From NCBI GenBank assembly GCA_023957235.1, contig JAMLHI010000001.1, positions 310,001-374,000 on the forward strand: 64,000 bases of DNA. The letters run 5' to 3'. This document shows positions 37,212 through 45,711 of the stretch, in pieces. A program made the position numbers and the translations under genes. The DNA comes from Chitinophagales bacterium. GTDB taxonomy: Bacteria; Bacteroidota; Bacteroidia; Chitinophagales; JADIYW01. Below the pieces are notes generated by a model, which worked only from the letters and a program-made list of their open reading frames with translations, made no database searches and was not told the DNA's origin. Positions within the stretch are counted from its first letter, which is position 1. Each line of letters opens with the position of its first letter.

Positions 37212-38396
37212 ATGTTCAGAAAGATTTCAGCTGACTATATATATCCTGTGAGTAGCTCAAGAATTGAAAAAGGAGTTATCGTTATTGATAGTCAAGGAAA
37301 AATTCTAGAAATCGGGAATCGAGATCAATATGAACAGTCTGAAATACAAATTTTTGACGGGATAATTATTCCAGGAATGGTCAATACACATTGTCATTTG
37401 GAATTGTCTCACATGAAAGGAAAAATTTCCACAGGTACAGGTTTATTAACTTTTATAGGCAATGTAGTCAAAGAAAGAGGAGCAGATCCTCTATGGATTC
37501 AAAAATGTATTGAAGAAGCAGATCAGCAGATGTATGATAGTGGAATCGTTGCAGTAGGAGATATCTCCAACAAAACAGATACCTTTTTGACCAAAAACAA
37601 ATCTAAAATCAGATATTATACTTTTATTGAAAATTTTGATTTCATGCAAGCAGACAGAACAGTCGCTGATTTTGAAATGTATAAGAAAGTGTTTGACCTT
37701 TTAGAAGAATCTCCACTTCTTAAAAAAAGCATGGTGCCTCATGCTTCCTATTCTGTTTCTGAAGCGCTTTTTGAGCTTATCAATAGTGTGAATCAAAATC
37801 ATAAACGTACTATCTCTATTCATAATCAGGAAACACCTCCAGAAAATGAACTCTTTCTGTCTGGAGAAGGTGCTTTTAATGATTTTTATAGCCATTTCAA
37901 TTTGAATTTGAATACTTTCAAACCAATAGGAAAATCAGCTATTTATTACGTCATAGAAAATTTAGACCCCCAACAGAAAACTTTATTTGTTCATAATACT
38001 TTGACTCTTAAAGAAGAAATTATAGCTGTACAATCTGCCATTCAGCAAGTATATTGGGCTACTTGTCCCAATGCCAATCTATATATTGAAAACCGTCTGC
38101 CCAATTATAAAGCCTTTATTGAATCAGGCTCAAAACTGACAATCGGAACTGATAGTTTGACCTCCAACTGGCAATTATCCATCTTGGAAGAAATGAAGAC
38201 GATATTAAAATATCAATCTTTTCTAAGTTTTGAAGAAGTCTTAAAATGGGCAACTATTAATGGGGCGGAGGCGTTAGGATGGGAAGACGAAATCGGCACA
38301 ATTCAAATCAATAAAACGCCAGGGCTGGTATTAATAGAACAGCTTAGTGAAGATCAAAATTTATTACCCACTTCTATATCAAGACGCATTGCCTAA
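37212..38396 (+). CDS. Amidohydrolase family protein
   Basis: 394 residues. A metal-dependent hydrolase of the cytosine deaminase/chlorohydrolase group: metal-binding HCHLELSH near residue 60, HASYSVSEAL, the Glu in IHNQETPPENELF, and the Asp in IGTDSLTSNW. The deaminase of the futalosine route to menaquinone (aminodeoxyfutalosine deaminase) belongs to this group and is a plausible role in Bacteroidota, but no other mqn gene is nearby and I do not assign it. The stop overlaps the coaX start (TAATG). Confidence 0.88.
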   Translation: MFRKISADYIYPVSSSRIEKGVIVIDSQGKILEIGNRDQYEQSEIQIFDGIIIPGMVNTHCHLELSHMKGKISTGTGLLTFIGNVVKERGADPLWIQKCIEEADQQMYDSGIVAVGDISNKTDTFLTKNKSKIRYYTFIENFDFMQADRTVADFEMYKKVFDLLEESPLLKKSMVPHASYSVSEALFELINSVNQNHKRTISIHNQETPPENELFLSGEGAFNDFYSHFNLNLNTFKPIGKSAIYYVIENLDPQQKTLFVHNTLTLKEEIIAVQSAIQQVYWATCPNANLYIENRLPNYKAFIESGSKLTIGTDSLTSNWQLSILEEMKTILKYQSFLSFEEVLKWATINGAEALGWEDEIGTIQINKTPGLVLIEQLSEDQNLLPTSISRRIA

Positions 38397-39118
38397 TGTA
38401 TCATATTTGCTTAGATATTGGAAATACTAGAATGAAGGTTGGAATTTTTCACCCTGAAAAGGAAGATGAATTTCTACATTTTGAGAAATATGAATTGAAT
38501 ACATTTATTGAGCTTCAAAATCAATACCCTCAGAACAGAATTATTGTTTCTTCAACAGCTAGGCTAAATATTGAAATTGAAAATTATCTGAAAAGTCAAA
38601 AAGGATTTTTGGCAGTCTCCTCTGAATTGAAGTTTCCTTTCCATAATTTATATTTTACACCTCAAACTTTAGGAGCAGATAGGTATGCTTTAGCTGCTGC
38701 AGCAAGCATGTTATATCCTGCAACCAACTGTTTAATAATAGATGCAGGGACTTGTATCACATTGGATTTTGTCAATCAAGATGGAGAATATTTGGGAGGC
38801 AGTATTCATCCTGGAATCAAAATGAGACTACTTGCCCTACACAATTATACTGGGAAATTGCCTCTAGTCGAAAAAAAATGGACAGATAAACTAGTTGGAC
38901 AATCTACTATTGAATGTATTCAAACAGGAACAATCGCTGGAACAATCAAGGAAATTGATGGTTTTATAGATGATTATAGAAAAAAATATTCTGATTTGGT
39001 CGTATTGTTGACAGGAGGAGATACCGACCTATTTTTTTATAAACTTAAAAATGAGATATTTGCAAACCCTAATTTGGTTCTTATCGGACTTCAGAAAATT
39101 GCTATTTACAATGCATAA
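38396..39118 (+). CDS. coaX: Type III pantothenate kinase
   Basis: 240 residues. First step of coenzyme A synthesis. CLDIGNTRMKVGIF (phosphate motif with Asp), LGADRYALAAAASM (substrate-binding GxDR) and IDAGTCITLDFV (phosphate-2) are the CoaX signatures, with GGSIHPGIKMR following. Overlaps the upstream amidohydrolase by one base and the downstream outer-membrane protein by eight bases. Confidence 0.96.
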   Translation: MYHICLDIGNTRMKVGIFHPEKEDEFLHFEKYELNTFIELQNQYPQNRIIVSSTARLNIEIENYLKSQKGFLAVSSELKFPFHNLYFTPQTLGADRYALAAAASMLYPATNCLIIDAGTCITLDFVNQDGEYLGGSIHPGIKMRLLALHNYTGKLPLVEKKWTDKLVGQSTIECIQTGTIAGTIKEIDGFIDDYRKKYSDLVVLLTGGDTDLFFYKLKNEIFANPNLVLIGLQKIAIYNA

Positions 39119-40511
39119 TAAAAAATATCACCTTCTATGGTGTTTAAGTATCGTCCTCTCATGTCTTGGATTGTCCACAATCCATGCAGATGAAAGTTCT
39201 CCTTATGCCCAGTATGGGATAGGAACTCTAAATGAAAATGATTATGTGCCAAGTAGTTCAATAGGAGGACTTGGTGCTTCTTATCGCTCTCCTGATGGAT
39301 TTAATTTTAACAACCCTGCATCTTTGTCTGCCGTGATGCTGACTTCGTTTGAAGCAGGAGCCTCAGGAAAATTTGGGAAAAGAAAAACCAATGAAGGAAG
39401 CAAAAGTATAGGAAGTGCTGGATTACAATATCTATCAATGTCTTTCCCTGTGATAAAAAATCGCTGGGGTATGGCAGCCGGTCTAATTCCATATTCAACA
39501 AAAGACAGTTATAGTAGAGATAGCATCAACATTAATGACCAAAAAGGTGTCATGCAAAATGAGAATAACGGACATCTTTATAATTTCTTTTGGTCTAATG
39601 GAGTGAGTTATAAAGAATACAGTTTAGGATTGAATATCGGATATCTATTTGGAAATCTCTCTAATAATAATTTGGCATACGCATTATACAAAGATATTCC
39701 AGATGCTGCTGGATATGGGACTTGGTACAACAATACCCTTTTAGTTAAAAGCTTCACCTTTAATTTAGGAGCTCAATATCATAAAGCTTTCCGCTATGGA
39801 GAAGACAATAAAAAGCAAATTAAGCTGACAGTTGGCGTTGCTGGTGCACCTGGATACCATCTAGGTAAAAAATCTATTTTAGATGAGTCTGTTTTAGCTA
39901 TTGACAGCAAGTATTTAGGAATAAAATCTGAAGCTGAATCATGGAAAGATTTTTTAGGCGATATCTATACTTCTTATCCTGAAAGTTTTGACACCCTTAA
40001 TATAAGCAATAACAAATCGACAAACATACAGATTCCCGGATATATACAAGCAGGATTTTCATTGGCAGATAGCGCACAATGGCTGGTAGGGATGGATTAT
40101 AGATTTCAGACTTGGAATAAATATTCTGGCTATGGCAATCATGGCGATATTGTTTTCCAAAATAGCTGGAGAATTGGCTTAGGTGGGGAGTTCCTGCCTT
40201 CTCTAGCACCCGGTTCAAAGTTTTTATCAAAGCTAAAATACAGGGCAGGATTTCATTATTCACATACAAACCTTCAGATAGCAACTCAATCCATAAATGA
40301 GTTTGGCATAAATCTTGGTTTTGGAATACCAATAGTCATCAAATTATATGACGAAATGAATACCAAGATGTATGTATATGCTTTCAATCTCAGTTTTGAA
40401 GCCGGTTCAAGAGGAACTTTAAATGGCCAATTGATAAGAGAAAATTACGGCAAAATCAAATTAGGGATTAACTTAAACAACGCTTGGTTTCAAAAAAGAA
40501 AATATTATTAA
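39111..40511 (+). CDS. Outer-membrane beta-barrel protein, FadL-like in layout
   Basis: 466 residues from ATG 39111, which gives a signal peptide (YHLLWCLSIVLSCLGLSTIHA-DES); an earlier in-frame start at 39051 lies deep in coaX. Mature start SSPYAQYGIGTLNENDYVPSS and YRSPDGFNFNNPASLS are typical of a family of putative outer-membrane transport proteins encoded after coaX in Bacteroidota. Many alternating aromatic strands follow. No specific ligand can be given. Translation is coupled with coaX. Confidence 0.85.
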   Translation: MHNKKYHLLWCLSIVLSCLGLSTIHADESSPYAQYGIGTLNENDYVPSSSIGGLGASYRSPDGFNFNNPASLSAVMLTSFEAGASGKFGKRKTNEGSKSIGSAGLQYLSMSFPVIKNRWGMAAGLIPYSTKDSYSRDSININDQKGVMQNENNGHLYNFFWSNGVSYKEYSLGLNIGYLFGNLSNNNLAYALYKDIPDAAGYGTWYNNTLLVKSFTFNLGAQYHKAFRYGEDNKKQIKLTVGVAGAPGYHLGKKSILDESVLAIDSKYLGIKSEAESWKDFLGDIYTSYPESFDTLNISNNKSTNIQIPGYIQAGFSLADSAQWLVGMDYRFQTWNKYSGYGNHGDIVFQNSWRIGLGGEFLPSLAPGSKFLSKLKYRAGFHYSHTNLQIATQSINEFGINLGFGIPIVIKLYDEMNTKMYVYAFNLSFEAGSRGTLNGQLIRENYGKIKLGINLNNAWFQKRKYY

Positions 40512-40536
40512 AAACAACATTTAGACGTTTTGTAAA

Positions 40537-41889
40537 ATGAAAAAAATGTATTTATCAGCTCTTTTATTAGGATTCGTCCTTTCTATTTCTTTTGCGAATG
40601 CACAAAATTGTCCAGTAACAAATGAAGCTGAAGCGGCTAAAAACTACTCTTTGTATAAAGAGTACTTTAAGCAAGGAGCATTTGAAAGAGCATTGCCTTT
40701 TTGGAGAGAGTCCTATTTAAAAAACCCAGGCTATAGAAAATCTATCTTCGTAGATGGTCCAGATATTTATGCCGACCTAATATCTAATACAGAAAATACA
40801 GAATTGCGTGAGAGATATATTGATACGCTTATGGCTATCTATGACAAACGTATTCAGTGTTGGGGAGACAAAGGATATGTATTGACTTTAAAAGGGAGCG
40901 ACCTAGCCAAATTTAGACCTCAGCAATATTTAGAAGCAAAAAATATTTTGCAAGAAGCCATTAATATTGATCAAATCAAAAGTAAATATTATGGAATCAG
41001 CACTTATTTTAATCTATTAATTAACTTAAAAGATTCTCCTAATTCAGGCGTAACCAATGAGTTGATTAAAAGTGAATACAAAAAACTAGTGGCTATTTGT
41101 GACGCCAATATTCAAGCAGGGAATAATGCAGAAGCATATAGTACGACTAAAGCTTCGATGACTTATAACCTTGAAGAATATGTATTGCCTAAGCGTTTTG
41201 CTCAAGGAGCACCTTGGTATTCATGGACACCTCAGGCTAAAATAGACTCTGTTAAGTCATGGGTGGCTTTGGATTCATCTAATCTAAATATTGAAGATAT
41301 TTTGAGTAATGTCAGCAGAGATACCTCCATCAGAAATTCAGATATCAGATATCAATTGGATAAAATATTATTTGAAAGAAATCCAAGTGCTATCAGAGCA
41401 AATAATTTAGGAGCACACTATTATGAGTTAAAGCAATTTGAAGACGCCATTCCTTATTTTGAAAAAGCAATAGCCCTCACTGAAGACCCTAAAGGCAAAG
41501 CCAACTTATTATTAGCACTCGGAGACACCTACAGAAATCTTGATAAATTCCCTGAAGCAAGAGATGTTGCCCGTAAAGCTATCGGCTTGGATTCAATGTC
41601 TGCTAAGCCATACTACTTTATTGGTGTCTTATATTTATCTAGTGGAAAAAAATGTGGGCCAGGCACTGGATTTGATTCTCAAAGAGTGATTTGGCCAGCT
41701 TTTGACTATTTTTATAAAGCCAAACAATTGGACTCTTCTTATGCTGAAGTCGTAGATCCTTTGATGAATGATTACAAAAAATATCTTCCTACTAAAGCAG
41801 AAATTGCTGCCAAAGGATTGAAAGTAGGTGCAACATATATTGTTCCTTGCTGGATTCAAGAAGAAACGACCATCCTTTCTAAAGACTAA
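40537..41889 (+). CDS. Secreted tetratricopeptide repeat protein
   Basis: 450 residues with signal peptide (to SFANAQ). TPR-like helices are seen in the N-terminal part (YKEYFKQGAFERALPFWRESYLKNP) and again at residues 285-365 (LGAHYYELKQFEDAIPYFEKAIAL, LGDTYRNLDKFPEARDVARKAIGLD). Five or six Cys residues could form disulfides. Periplasmic scaffold or assembly role is likely; the target is unknown. It ends before a strong terminator, so it closes the operon begun upstream. Confidence 0.85.
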   Translation: MKKMYLSALLLGFVLSISFANAQNCPVTNEAEAAKNYSLYKEYFKQGAFERALPFWRESYLKNPGYRKSIFVDGPDIYADLISNTENTELRERYIDTLMAIYDKRIQCWGDKGYVLTLKGSDLAKFRPQQYLEAKNILQEAINIDQIKSKYYGISTYFNLLINLKDSPNSGVTNELIKSEYKKLVAICDANIQAGNNAEAYSTTKASMTYNLEEYVLPKRFAQGAPWYSWTPQAKIDSVKSWVALDSSNLNIEDILSNVSRDTSIRNSDIRYQLDKILFERNPSAIRANNLGAHYYELKQFEDAIPYFEKAIALTEDPKGKANLLLALGDTYRNLDKFPEARDVARKAIGLDSMSAKPYYFIGVLYLSSGKKCGPGTGFDSQRVIWPAFDYFYKAKQLDSSYAEVVDPLMNDYKKYLPTKAEIAAKGLKVGATYIVPCWIQEETTILSKD

Positions 41890-41911
41890 TTAAAATAGAA
41901 ACAAGATAATT

Positions 41912-41946
41912 AACGGGAAATTTTGGAGACAAAGTTTCCCGTTTTT
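41912..41946 (+). terminator. Rho-independent terminator after the TPR gene
   Basis: A 13-bp stem (AACGGGAAATTTT against AAAGTTTCCCGTT, one G-U pair) with loop GGAGAC is followed directly by TTTTT (41942-41946). The next gene begins 15 bases later, so lptC needs its own promoter or read-through. Confidence 0.85.
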
Positions 41947-41960
41947 ATATTTATATCTTC

Positions 41961-42506
41961 ATGATGAAAAACTCAGCATATCTATTTCTGATTCTTATCC
42001 TGTCGGCATGTGAAAACAAAACCGATGATGTAAAAAAATTTGCAGATCCTGACAATATTTATATCGAAATTTTAAAAGATATCCGACTGATACATAATGA
42101 ATTGGGACATACCTCTGCCATAATTTATGCGCCGCTTTTATACCACTACACTAAAAATGAAAACAAATTGACTTTCCCCGAAGGATTACAGATAGAGCTT
42201 TATGAAAACGAGACACTTACTGCAATTATTAATGCCGGATATGGGGAAAAGGACGAAATCACAAAACTGGTCAAGGCTTCAAAAGGAGTAAAAATTACCA
42301 ATTATAAAAAGGAGCAAATGGAATCCGAAGAATTGACTTGGAACGAAAATCTATCACAGGTAAGTATTGAGGGCAAAGTAAAAATATCCACTCCTACAGA
42401 TATTATTCAGGGATATGGATTGATTTCTGATGATAATTTCAGAAATTATAAAATGAGTAAAATCACTGGCATAGTCAATATCGAAGGAGATAATATTCCG
42501 AAATAA
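41961..42506 (+). CDS. lptC: LPS export protein LptC
   Basis: 181 residues with a lipoprotein-like signal (YLFLILILSAC), Cys near residue 17. YAPLLYHYTKNENKLTFPEGLQIELYE, VKITNYKKEQMESEELTWNENLSQV and a TDIIQGYGLISDDNFRNYKMSKITG end are the conserved parts of Bacteroidota LptC. LptC is a periplasmic beta-jellyroll protein anchored to the inner membrane that passes LPS from LptBFG to LptA. Position close behind coaX and the outer-membrane protein agrees with the phylum's common order. Confidence 0.85.
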   Translation: MMKNSAYLFLILILSACENKTDDVKKFADPDNIYIEILKDIRLIHNELGHTSAIIYAPLLYHYTKNENKLTFPEGLQIELYENETLTAIINAGYGEKDEITKLVKASKGVKITNYKKEQMESEELTWNENLSQVSIEGKVKISTPTDIIQGYGLISDDNFRNYKMSKITGIVNIEGDNIPK

Positions 42507-42517
42507 TAAAACAAACT

Positions 42518-43198
42518 CTATCCTTCCCTTCTCTTAAATGGAGACTGCTCTTGTTGTTCTTTAATCAATCGTCTTACATAATAGATAGAAATATAAAGTC
42601 CTACAAATGCTCCTACGGCTAAAAGTGAATATATCTCTTGCATGAGTAAATAATCATAAACTCCATGCATAAAAGTAGCTGCAAAAAGACCCAATAAACT
42701 TTCTTTGATAGCACTTTCCTCATTAAATTTAGCTTTTCCTACAAAATAGCCCATCACTATCCCGAAAGTTGCATGAGCAGGTACCGCAGTAAACATTCTT
42801 GCTATGGCTACACTCATACCTCCTTCCATGACGTAAAAAATATTTTCTAAGGTAGCAAACCCCATTCCTATCAACACTCCATAAACTATTCCATCTATGG
42901 GCTCGTTGAAGTCTTTGTGTTTATACATCACAAATCTCAAAAAATAAAACTTCACCAACTCTTCTACTAATGCAATAATAATAAATACATATAAGAGCAA
43001 TTGAAATCGGCTATAAGTAAAACTACCTGTAACGAACTCAAAGGCTTCAGTCACAGGAAAAACAGATAATACTGATACCACACCCAATAAAAAAGCATAA
43101 ATCAAGGTTTTAGCAGGCTCTTTCTCATATTTATCCTTTGAATAAATATACCCTATAATCAATGCTGTTGGTAAGATTGTAAAAAGGATTAGTAGCAT
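42518..43198 (-). CDS. PrsW-like intramembrane protease
   Basis: 226 residues from ATG 43198; a TTG at 43228 would add ten residues. Seven or eight hydrophobic helices. ALVEELVKFYFLRF (EExxK), DGIVYGVLIGMGFATLENIFYV and the His in VPAHATFGIVMGYFVG and HGVYDYLL are the conserved features of PrsW, a glutamic-type intramembrane protease that cuts an anti-sigma factor in Bacillus. Its substrate in Bacteroidota is unknown. Converges on lptC with 11 bases between stops. Confidence 0.9.
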   Translation of the reverse strand: MLLILFTILPTALIIGYIYSKDKYEKEPAKTLIYAFLLGVVSVLSVFPVTEAFEFVTGSFTYSRFQLLLYVFIIIALVEELVKFYFLRFVMYKHKDFNEPIDGIVYGVLIGMGFATLENIFYVMEGGMSVAIARMFTAVPAHATFGIVMGYFVGKAKFNEESAIKESLLGLFAATFMHGVYDYLLMQEIYSLLAVGAFVGLYISIYYVRRLIKEQQEQSPFKRREG

Positions 43199-43315
43199 TG
43201 CTGTTGGTTGGTAAAAAATTCTAAACAAAAAAATATTAATTCAATAGGAATCTGAGCCGAGACCTTATATTCAAAATCAAACGACTGATTTAAAAAGATT
43301 TTCTATATGCTTAAC

Positions 43316-43954
43316 TTACTTTGATTGATTTACAAATCCATTTAAGAATGTTTCAATATCACTTATATAACCATTAAATAAATTTTCTGTACAATATGCC
43401 AAGAGTTGCACAACTCCATCTTTATTTGAAAAATAGTATCCAAAATAAGAAAACCTTGTCCCTTGAATTGTTCCAGCCATTTGCATCATAATGACCTCTG
43501 TATTATTGACTGTTCTATATTCTTCTTTTAAAACTTTCATGTCAGGGGCAACGCTCCTAGCGTTTTCAAAAGCTAATTGTTTTAATGTTTCAAGTGGAAT
43601 TTGAGATTTTTCAGAAATCATCATAGCAAATAAATCATCCCCCTTCTTATCAAATTCGTATTCCGTAATTCCTCCCTCTTCTCCTTTCTTAAAACTCCAC
43701 ACTTTGGGATTTATCCAAATTCCAACATTCTTCAATACATTGCTTTTCACTAAAAATGTTGCTTTTTTGTCTTTTACATAGGACTGCTCATTATTAGGAA
43801 TTTCAATTAATTCATTGGGTGATTCTTTAAAATACTCCCATTGACCATTTTCGTGAAGGAGGACTTCATCGCCTTCACTTGTAACGGCACGAATCTGGGC
43901 ATTTGCTATTTGTATTGACAATAGAACCAATAGCACATTCAATAATTTTTTCAT
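43316..43954 (-). CDS. Secreted protein of unknown function, 212 aa
   Basis: Signal peptide (MKKLLNVLLVLLSIQIANAQ). The mature start IRAVTSEGDEVLLHENGQWEYF is a short beta-hairpin style seen in many secreted Bacteroidota proteins. The rest (KVWSFKKGEEGGITEYEFDKKGD, VMMQMAGTIQGTRFSYFGYYFSNKDGVVQLLAY) is beta-rich and resembles lipid- or stress-associated envelope proteins, without a confident family. No partner gene is evident; gaps of 117 and 243 bases flank it. Confidence 0.75.
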   Translation of the reverse strand: MKKLLNVLLVLLSIQIANAQIRAVTSEGDEVLLHENGQWEYFKESPNELIEIPNNEQSYVKDKKATFLVKSNVLKNVGIWINPKVWSFKKGEEGGITEYEFDKKGDDLFAMMISEKSQIPLETLKQLAFENARSVAPDMKVLKEEYRTVNNTEVIMMQMAGTIQGTRFSYFGYYFSNKDGVVQLLAYCTENLFNGYISDIETFLNGFVNQSK

Positions 43955-44197
43955 AAAAGGTGAGTTAGTTTAATAATCAAATATATAGAAAACCCATCAA
44001 TTATAGGAGTACCCATTAAGAATCTCTTTAAAGTTTTTTTATCTACTTTCGTACCACATCCCTAATAATTAAAACTAGAGAATACTGAATATATAGTTCT
44101 AAGAAAATCATCATCAAAATAGAACCTATGAATAAGTCAATATTTAGAACTGATGAGCAAATGAATACCTAGGCTCTTTATTATCCTTCTCTTCCAT

Positions 44198-45079
44198 TCA
44201 ATTTTTTTCAGACTTTATTTTACTTTTCAAATTGATATTGACCAATACGCCAAAAATAGTAGCAGTAATAAATTCTATTAAACTATAAATAGCAGCAGGG
44301 ACAGCCATTGTTTCGCTTTTGAAGATATTTAATGCGATAAAAATTGCCAATGCGCCATTATGTATCCCTACTTCCATACCGATGGCAATAGCTTGTCTTG
44401 CTGAAATGCTTATCAATCGAGGAAGAAAATATCCAATGACCATACTAATCACATTAAAAGCAAGGGCGGCATATCCTATTTGTTGAAAATAAGATTTCAT
44501 GTTTTGTTTTTCCCCTACAACAAGGGCAATGATGACTGCAATTAAAAAGAAAGCAGATAGTAATTTGACATACTTTTCTAATTTCTGAGTCAGGGATGGC
44601 GACCAATGATGAATGAGCATTCCGATGGCTATAGGAATCAACACAATTGCAAAAACCTCTAATGCTTTATGAAACTGTATGGGAATAAAGACATGGTCAT
44701 TCATAAAATATTCTAGAGAGAAATTGACGATAAGAGGAAGTGTAAATAATGTCAAAACAGAATTGATAGCAGTAAGAGTAACATTTAATGCCACATCTCC
44801 ATTGGAAATATGACTGTATAAATTAGCCATTGGACCTCCGGGAGTTGCAGACAAAAGCATCATTCCCACAGCAAGGATGGGTGATAAATCAAAAAATAAG
44901 ACTATCAAAAAACAAAGAATTGGAATCAATATCAGTTGGCATAGAATCCCAATAAGAGCTGCTTGGGGAAATTTTACAACCCTAACAAAATCCTTTATTG
45001 TCAAAGAAAGTCCCAAGCCCAACATTATGATCCCAATAGCAGTAGGCATTGCATAATCCAATAAAAAATCTCTGTCCAT
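44198..45079 (-). CDS. Bile acid:sodium symporter (BASS) family transporter
   Basis: 293 residues with nine or ten hydrophobic helices. MLGLGLSLTIKDFVRV near the start, LLSATPGGPMANLYSHISNGDVALNVTLTAINS (the unwound, Na+-binding helix) and AIAIGMEVGIHNGALAIFIAL (second crossover) are hallmark segments. Substrates in bacteria include organic acids and other anions; none is indicated here. Confidence 0.92.
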   Translation of the reverse strand: MDRDFLLDYAMPTAIGIIMLGLGLSLTIKDFVRVVKFPQAALIGILCQLILIPILCFLIVLFFDLSPILAVGMMLLSATPGGPMANLYSHISNGDVALNVTLTAINSVLTLFTLPLIVNFSLEYFMNDHVFIPIQFHKALEVFAIVLIPIAIGMLIHHWSPSLTQKLEKYVKLLSAFFLIAVIIALVVGEKQNMKSYFQQIGYAALAFNVISMVIGYFLPRLISISARQAIAIGMEVGIHNGALAIFIALNIFKSETMAVPAAIYSLIEFITATIFGVLVNINLKSKIKSEKN

Positions 45080-45209
45080 GCATTTAATTTTATTTTTAAG
45101 ATAGCAGTAATCTATATTATTGTATGTTAATTTTAGAAAATCTCTATGGTTTGCATTTGGTTTTAGGATAATTAACGCATTTTATAAGGGGAATGAAAGC
45201 ATTTGTTTG

Positions 45210-45217
45210 TATTTTTG
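45210..45217 (+). promoter_or_regulatory. -7 element of the metal-related operon
   Basis: TATTTTTG matches TAnnTTTG and ends five bases before the preferred ATG at 45223, the same short spacing seen at atpZ and pheS. This supports ATG 45223 over an earlier ATG at 45193. The -33 element is not clear. Confidence 0.4.
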
Positions 45218-45222
45218 CAGTA

Positions 45223-45657
45223 ATGAATCTAAATAGACAAATATTTTCATGGATAGCAATTGTCGTATTTTTAACAAGTACTACTGGCGTTTCTGTTTAT
45301 GAACACATTTGTCATACTAGTGCTTTTAAAAGCATTGGCTTCAATCAGGTTTCTTGCGATTTAGATCAACCCTCTTCTAAAGATTGCTGCTCTAAGCCTA
45401 AAAAACATTCAGATTGTTGCGAAAAAGATGCCTCTTTTCAAAAGTATCATCCAAATGGCAACATTGAACAGACATTATTGGTAAAGCTTTTCAATATTGA
45501 AAAACTTCTTCCTTCTACTTTTATTTCTCAGATTTATTGGGCTTCCTTAAACGTTTTTAATAACAATAGTTCGAAGGAAAATGCTCCACCTGAGGATATT
45601 ATTCCTCCCAAAACTCTTCTTGAAAGGCTTGCTTTTATACAAGCCTATTTGTGTTAG
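45223..45657 (+). CDS. HYC_CC_PP-type small membrane/secreted protein
   Basis: 144 residues from ATG 45223 (the earlier ATG at 45193 would lie upstream of the -7 box). One N-terminal hydrophobic segment (IFSWIAIVVFLTSTTGVSVY). Then EHICHTSAF, a Cys/His-rich stretch DCCSKPKKHSDCCEKD and a late APPEDIIPP, giving the HxC ... CC ... PP layout of the HYC_CC_PP family. The cluster of vicinal Cys and His points to metal binding, most likely copper or zinc. It heads a group with a TonB-dependent receptor and an HMA protein, which supports a role in metal uptake or sensing. Direct function is not known. Confidence 0.8.
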   Translation: MNLNRQIFSWIAIVVFLTSTTGVSVYEHICHTSAFKSIGFNQVSCDLDQPSSKDCCSKPKKHSDCCEKDASFQKYHPNGNIEQTLLVKLFNIEKLLPSTFISQIYWASLNVFNNNSSKENAPPEDIIPPKTLLERLAFIQAYLC

Positions 45658-45711
45658 TGGATAATTGATGATTTCAAGTAAATATCAATTCTTCATTAAT
45701 TCAAATTTTTT